Shown in pieces: positions 8,538 to 11,425 of a stretch of 11,425 nt of DNA. Within the stretch, counting starts at the first letter, position 1; every line of letters starts with the position of its first letter. The stretch spans positions 1 to 11,425 of the forward strand of contig DRLW01000701.1 in NCBI GenBank assembly GCA_011375275.1, given 5' to 3'. Below the pieces are notes generated by a model, which searched no databases, was not told where the DNA came from, and saw only the letters and a list, made by a program, of their open reading frames with translations. This stretch comes from Bacteroidota bacterium. GTDB lineage: Bacteria > Zhuqueibacterota > Zhuqueibacteria > Zhuqueibacterales > Geothermadaptataceae. Both the position numbers and the translations under genes were made by a program.

Positions 8538-8543
8538 CTCCTT
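8538..8543 (-). promoter_or_regulatory. Ribosome binding site of the giant gene, overlapping the upstream stop
   Basis: AAGGAG on the minus strand, eight bases before the GTG start at 8529. Its first two bases are the last two of the TAA stop codon (8544-8542) of the upstream barrel gene. The overlap suggests translational coupling of the two genes and selects GTG over the out-of-frame ATG at 8534, which reads ATG CTG TGA. Confidence 0.75.
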
Positions 8544-10104
8544 AAAAGTTGTATGTGAATGAAAATTTCATCAGCGTAGCCGTCGTGGTGAACAGCAGCA
8601 GGTCAGCTTTCACGCCGGGGAACAGGATAAAACTTTTGCCAAGAGCAAACGAGGGCAGCACGATCGCCTGCCGTGTATTGACGTTTGCGCCGCTCTGATA
8701 AGAAAAGCCGGATTTGATTTCGCTGGCTGTCATGAGACCAAAACCAAAACGCAGACTGGCCTTTGGATCGACCCCGAGCAGTTTCAGTAACAACGTCTCC
8801 GGGCTGAGAAACCAGGCAACCGGCACTTCCGCGCCGAAACGCACCGCGTTCTTGATCTTCAAGCCCTGGACATAGTTCAGATACTGATATGAAAACTCGC
8901 CAAAGTACTGCACGACGTTCAGCGCCAGAAGCGAACGGCTGCCAGTCCGCTTGGAGATGCCGAAGGTAATCGAACCCGGCATTTTCAGGGTAATTCGGTC
9001 ACCAGTGGGATTTTCGAAGCGCTGGGTCAGGGTCGGTTTGGCAAGGTTGAGGTCCGTCACGCTGAAGATGGAGGCATTCTCATCACCGCCGAACATGTTT
9101 TCCGCCTGCAATGCCGGGATTTTATTCTGGACAAACTCCATTTCACCGGCCATGGTCACGTTCGGTGTTTTGCTGAAGACAAAATCCAGCCGCCAACTGC
9201 GCGAGAGATGAAAAATCGAGGAAAAGCGAAAGCCCCAGCCTGAGCCGGTGTAGGAACCGTATGCCCACTGGTCCAGGGTATTCTGCTCACCATCCTGCCA
9301 GCGAATGCTCTCATCATAGGGGTCATTAAAAGCATATTCCAGCCCGGAGATCGCACCTTCCTGCCGCAGCAGCATGATGCCATCGAGTTTAAAAAAAGCG
9401 TTGAGATCAACACGCGTACTCAGCCAGTCGAGAGCTGCGCCAACTTTAAAACGCGGTGTCACGCTGTATCCATAGCTTGCGGTGAACTCACGCGAATACA
9501 AATTCAACTTCACCGTCGGGCTCATGCGGGTGGCAAACTGCACGATAGTGACGGCATCACCGAGGTCTTTGCTGGTTTCTATCATGGTGGACAGCCCGCT
9601 GCCGACCACATCCATGGTCAGCGACAGAGGCTGGGAGATGGCAAACCCGAAGGTTCCGAAGCGTGAGGGCATGACTCCGGCGCCGGCGCCGCCGACAGCC
9701 GTCTGCCCGAAGCGGATGTTCAAATCCGGATAGGTTATTTCACTTTGAGGAATGTTGTATTGCTCCAGTGCCGAATCGACACCGTCCTGGATCGCCTGAT
9801 CCATTTCGATCAGAGATGCCGCATTGAACATAACCGGCGGCGTCATGTTGAGCACGGATACAGGCCGGTCAAACTCTGCCAGGGCTGCCGGATGGCCGAC
9901 CGCCATGGCAGCGTCGTTGGACAGGCTGGTCAGCGTGCCGCCGAGTCCGGCAGTACGCACACCCGGCCCGCCGAGAAATGCACTGTCAAATCCAAAACGG
10001 ATTTTATAACTCCCTCCTGCGAAATAAGCGATCGACAGGTCTTCCTGTGCTGAAAGATTGACACTAAACAGACATGCGAACAGCACCGGTAGCATCTTCT
10101 TCAT
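8542..10104 (-). CDS. FadL/PorV-like outer-membrane beta-barrel protein
   Basis: 520 residues from the chosen start. Residues 1-20 are a signal peptide (MKKMLPVLFACLFSVNLSAQ). Residues 46-78 hold a diverged version of the PorV/FadL N-terminal motif: GPGVRTAGLGGTLTSLSNDA, then a PAAL near residue 72, where classical members have NPAGLA. Long amphipathic strand pairs follow, and the protein ends FTYNF with a terminal phenylalanine, as outer-membrane barrels do. The mature chain has no cysteine. It is the first gene of the minus-strand cluster, 12 bp upstream of the giant surface protein and probably translationally coupled to it. It resembles the PorV-like protein at the other end of the cluster only in fold-level features and the N-terminal motif. 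Roles to consider are partner or anchor for the giant protein, or uptake of hydrophobic substrates as in FadL. I do not recognise a specific named member. Confidence 0.72.
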   Translation of the reverse strand: MKKMLPVLFACLFSVNLSAQEDLSIAYFAGGSYKIRFGFDSAFLGGPGVRTAGLGGTLTSLSNDAAMAVGHPAALAEFDRPVSVLNMTPPVMFNAASLIEMDQAIQDGVDSALEQYNIPQSEITYPDLNIRFGQTAVGGAGAGVMPSRFGTFGFAISQPLSLTMDVVGSGLSTMIETSKDLGDAVTIVQFATRMSPTVKLNLYSREFTASYGYSVTPRFKVGAALDWLSTRVDLNAFFKLDGIMLLRQEGAISGLEYAFNDPYDESIRWQDGEQNTLDQWAYGSYTGSGWGFRFSSIFHLSRSWRLDFVFSKTPNVTMAGEMEFVQNKIPALQAENMFGGDENASIFSVTDLNLAKPTLTQRFENPTGDRITLKMPGSITFGISKRTGSRSLLALNVVQYFGEFSYQYLNYVQGLKIKNAVRFGAEVPVAWFLSPETLLLKLLGVDPKASLRFGFGLMTASEIKSGFSYQSGANVNTRQAIVLPSFALGKSFILFPGVKADLLLFTTTATLMKFSFTYNF

Positions 10105-10111
10105 CATCAAA

Positions 10112-10117
10112 CTCCCT
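10112..10117 (-). promoter_or_regulatory. Ribosome binding site that sets the start of the 520-residue barrel
   Basis: AGGGAG on the minus strand. A TTG at 10110 is only one base away and is too close. The ATG at 10107 is four bases away and the ATG at 10104 seven. The 10104 ATG fits best and gives a clean MKKM signal-peptide start; starting at 10107 would add a single methionine. Confidence 0.65.
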
Positions 10118-10232
10118 GAACTGGTAACCGGTTAACGAACTTTTTGACTATATGCATGTATCGCCCTCTTGCTGCTGCACTTTGACATATCTGGTGAAAA
10201 ACTTTTGTAACCTTTCCTCCTCAACGCATGAT

Positions 10233-10255
10233 GCTCCGGACTGAGCTTCCGGGGC
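10233..10255. other. Imperfect GC-rich hairpin in the divergent spacer
   Basis: GCTCCGGA (10233-10240) pairs with TCCGGGGC (10248-10255), with one G-T wobble, around a seven-base loop. In the plus direction only TTTCC follows, a poor T-run. In the minus direction it would lie in the 5' leader of the barrel/giant-protein transcript if the promoter at 10284-10312 is used. Possibly a leader stem; function unknown. Confidence 0.35.
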
Positions 10256-10262
10256 TTTCCGC

Positions 10263-10291
10263 TTGTGTTTTCACAATGGCTTCTCTATATT
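10263..10291 (+). promoter_or_regulatory. Candidate promoter for the lipoprotein esterase
   Basis: TTGTGT (10263-10268) and TATATT (10286-10291) are separated by exactly 17 bases. The -10 box matches the sigma-70 consensus at five of six positions, the -35 box at three (TTG). Transcription would begin near 10298, leaving a leader of about 145 bases. The -10 box overlaps that of the minus-strand candidate promoter. Confidence 0.35.
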
Positions 10292-10312
10292 GGCAACCAA
10301 TTTTTCAGGCAA
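10284..10312 (-). promoter_or_regulatory. Candidate promoter for the barrel/giant-protein cluster
   Basis: On the minus strand TTGCCT (10312-10307) and TATAGA (10289-10284) are 17 bases apart; each matches the sigma-70 consensus at four of six positions. A start near 10277 would give a leader of about 170 bases before the ATG at 10104. It shares four bases of its -10 box with the plus-strand candidate, so the two directions could exclude each other. The match is modest, and the organism's sigma consensus is unknown. Confidence 0.3.
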
Positions 10313-10322
10313 GAGTGCGCCG

Positions 10323-10339
10323 CAGATCATTCTGATCTG
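10323..10339. promoter_or_regulatory. Perfect 7-bp inverted repeat, possible operator
   Basis: CAGATCA (10323-10329) and TGATCTG (10333-10339) are exact complements around TTC, followed by six A residues. The 17-bp dyad lies just downstream of the predicted plus-strand start site and upstream of the minus-strand -35 box, where a repressor or activator could affect both genes. It is not a terminator for either direction, since no T-run follows the stem. The role as an operator is inferred from position only. Confidence 0.4.
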
Positions 10340-10430
10340 AAAAAATCATGAACGGAACGGGCGTGGCTGGCAGTGCGTCCGGGCTCGTATGCAGTGAGCT
10401 TGCCTCACATTGGCAAGGGGGCGGATTAAC

Positions 10431-10435
10431 AGGAG
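10431..10435 (+). promoter_or_regulatory. Ribosome binding site of the esterase gene
   Basis: AGGAG eight bases before the ATG at 10444. It sets the start there rather than at the in-frame ATG at 10348, which has no purine-rich site upstream and would bury the lipoprotein signal peptide behind 32 extra residues. Confidence 0.8.
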
Positions 10436-10443
10436 CGGTTTCG

Positions 10444-11304
10444 ATGAAAATCAGACTATCCATCTGCGCCACTTTCGCGCTGATGCTGGTTGGCGTGCTG
10501 TCCGGCTGCGAGAAAATAAAACCCTATCTCGGTTCGCAGATCCGCAATGAGTTCGTTCATTCGGCCGAGATGAAAAAATCGCTGCCTCTGGTCATGGTTG
10601 TGCCGCAAAACTATGACGAAGCCGGAAATGCAAAAAGGCGCTACCCTGTCGTCATCCTCCTGCACGGCTATGGCGGGAACGCCGTCCAGTGGCAGAAAAT
10701 CACTGATCTCACCAGGCTGGCCAACCGCTATAATGTGCTGTTCGCCTGCCCGGATGGTGGCAAAGACTCGTGGTATTTTGACAGCCCGCAAGACCCGGAC
10801 AGCCGGTACGAGAGCCATATAATGAAAAATGTCATCACCTTCATCGATTCCAGCTACCGGACCCTCGGAGCGCAGGGGCGGGCCATCAGCGGGCTGAGCA
10901 TGGGGGGGCACGGCGCGCTGCGCTTTATCTCCCTCTATCCCGACAGTTTCCTCGCTGCCGGCAGCATGAGCGGCATACTCGATCTGCGTGTCTTCCCGAA
11001 CAGTTGGCAGCTCAGCGAAAAACTCGGCAGCATCAGCGAAGAGCCGGAGCGCTGGTTCGCGAACAGCGCTGTCAATCTGGTTGCGAACCTAAAGGGGAAG
11101 AACAAACACATCATCGTGGATTGCGGCACAGAAGACTTCGCCATCGCCGTCAATCGTGCCTATCGCGATTCGGCCGCAGTGCATGGTGTGGAGATAACCT
11201 ATGAGGAGGGCCCGGGTAACCACAGCGCGGACTACTGGGCTAAAAGGCTACCCGTGCATCTGGATTTTTTTAAAACATTTTTCCAAGAGGGAAAAGAAAA
11301 ATAG
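10444..11304 (+). CDS. Lipoprotein serine esterase of the esterase D (PF00756-type) family
   Basis: 286 residues. Residues 1-22 are a lipoprotein signal peptide with lipobox LSGC (Cys22 the lipidated residue). Residue 23 is Glu rather than Asp, so the protein would be expected to go to the outer membrane under the classical +2 rule. The alpha/beta-hydrolase core has the oxyanion-loop motif LLHGYGG (72-78), the nucleophile elbow GLSMGG with Ser152, a likely catalytic Asp231 in CGTEDF and His260 in GNHSADYW, so the triad looks complete. Layout and length fit the esterase D/tributyrin esterase/FrmB-like family (COG0627), which hydrolyses short acyl esters, S-formylglutathione or, in xylan-degrading members, feruloyl and acetyl esters. 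The substrate cannot be told here; a periplasm- or surface-facing lipoprotein is less likely to be a formylglutathione hydrolase. Transcribed alone, divergent from the surface-protein cluster; no clear terminator follows before the window ends. Confidence 0.85.
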   Translation: MKIRLSICATFALMLVGVLSGCEKIKPYLGSQIRNEFVHSAEMKKSLPLVMVVPQNYDEAGNAKRRYPVVILLHGYGGNAVQWQKITDLTRLANRYNVLFACPDGGKDSWYFDSPQDPDSRYESHIMKNVITFIDSSYRTLGAQGRAISGLSMGGHGALRFISLYPDSFLAAGSMSGILDLRVFPNSWQLSEKLGSISEEPERWFANSAVNLVANLKGKNKHIIVDCGTEDFAIAVNRAYRDSAAVHGVEITYEEGPGNHSADYWAKRLPVHLDFFKTFFQEGKEK

Positions 11305-11425
11305 CAGGCGCGCTATTGGCCCGGTTTTATGCAACCCGGCATGGCGCAATGGGTGGTCGCAAGCCTGAGAAAACAATCATCCTTACAATAGTATCAAACA
11401 CCATTTCCCCGTTATTCCGCTTTCC

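Larger units (their letters stand above)
10105..10443. other. Divergent intergenic region between barrel and esterase genes
   Basis: A 339-bp spacer between divergently transcribed genes. It holds candidate sigma-70-like promoters for both directions around 10263-10312 and several dyads: a 10-bp palindrome TAACCGGTTA (10125-10134) in the barrel gene leader, an 8-bp stem with one G-T pair (10233-10255), and a 7-bp inverted repeat (10323-10339). Another TTGACA hexamer (10182-10187, plus strand) lacks a good -10 partner. Both leaders would be long, about 145 bases toward the esterase and 170 toward the barrel. Confidence 0.5.

Noticed and set aside
10108..10110. TTG start for the 520-residue barrel
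   Set aside because: It is one base from the AGGGAG site, too close for initiation; the ATG at 10104 is correctly spaced and gives a normal signal peptide.
10132..10188. Possible 18-codon leader peptide on the minus strand upstream of the barrel gene
   Set aside because: An AGGAGG lies upstream but about 27 bases from the ATG, too far to serve it. The peptide has no run of a regulatory amino acid.
10348..10443. Longer start for the esterase, adding 32 residues
   Set aside because: The ATG at 10348 has no ribosome binding site, and the extension would bury the lipoprotein signal peptide; the ATG at 10444 has AGGAG at ideal spacing.
11305..11345. Possible terminator after the esterase
   Set aside because: CCGGTT and AACCCGG can pair only with a bulge, and no T-run follows; not good enough to call.

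Overview
The window looks like part of a chromosome from a Gram-negative (diderm) bacterium. Three of the four genes encode predicted outer-membrane or surface products, and the fourth is a lipoprotein. By eye the base composition is moderately GC-rich and uniform, and I see no phage, transposon, CRISPR, tRNA or rRNA signature. PorV/PorQ-type barrels, a giant protein built of carboxypeptidase-regulatory-like repeats, and an FlgD-like C-terminal domain that resembles a sorting domain are typical of the FCB group (Bacteroidota, Ignavibacteria, Calditrichota and candidate phyla such as KSB1, Zixibacteria and Marinimicrobia). The exact phylum is inference.

Layout. From 10104 down to 326 on the minus strand lies a three-gene cluster: (i) a 520-residue FadL/PorV-like beta-barrel (8542-10104); (ii) a 2344-residue secreted protein (1495-8529), with a ribosome binding site that overlaps the stop codon of the first gene; (iii) a 325-residue PorV/PorQ-family beta-barrel (326-1303). 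A perfect 10-bp hairpin sits just after the giant gene. A convincing rho-independent terminator (158-200) closes the cluster. On the plus strand, divergent from this cluster, a lipoprotein serine esterase (10444-11304) stands alone. The 339-bp divergent spacer holds candidate promoters for both directions, with overlapping -10 boxes, and several inverted repeats. The last 121 bases (11305-11425) show no gene and no clear terminator.

How the genes may work together. The giant protein reads as an extended surface stalk: a signal peptide, three fibronectin-like modules, 15 tandem beta-sandwich repeats of about 80-85 residues, several Ig-like modules and a C-terminal FlgD-like/type IX-like domain. 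A barrel gene lies on each side in the same direction. In the type IX secretion system PorV is an outer-membrane barrel that binds the C-terminal signal of cargo proteins. The arrangement therefore suggests a self-contained cargo-plus-barrel surface display unit, but this is inference from domain content and gene order. None of the three mature products contains a cysteine. The esterase has an intact Ser-Asp-His triad and a lipobox; nothing beyond the shared divergent spacer ties it to the cluster.
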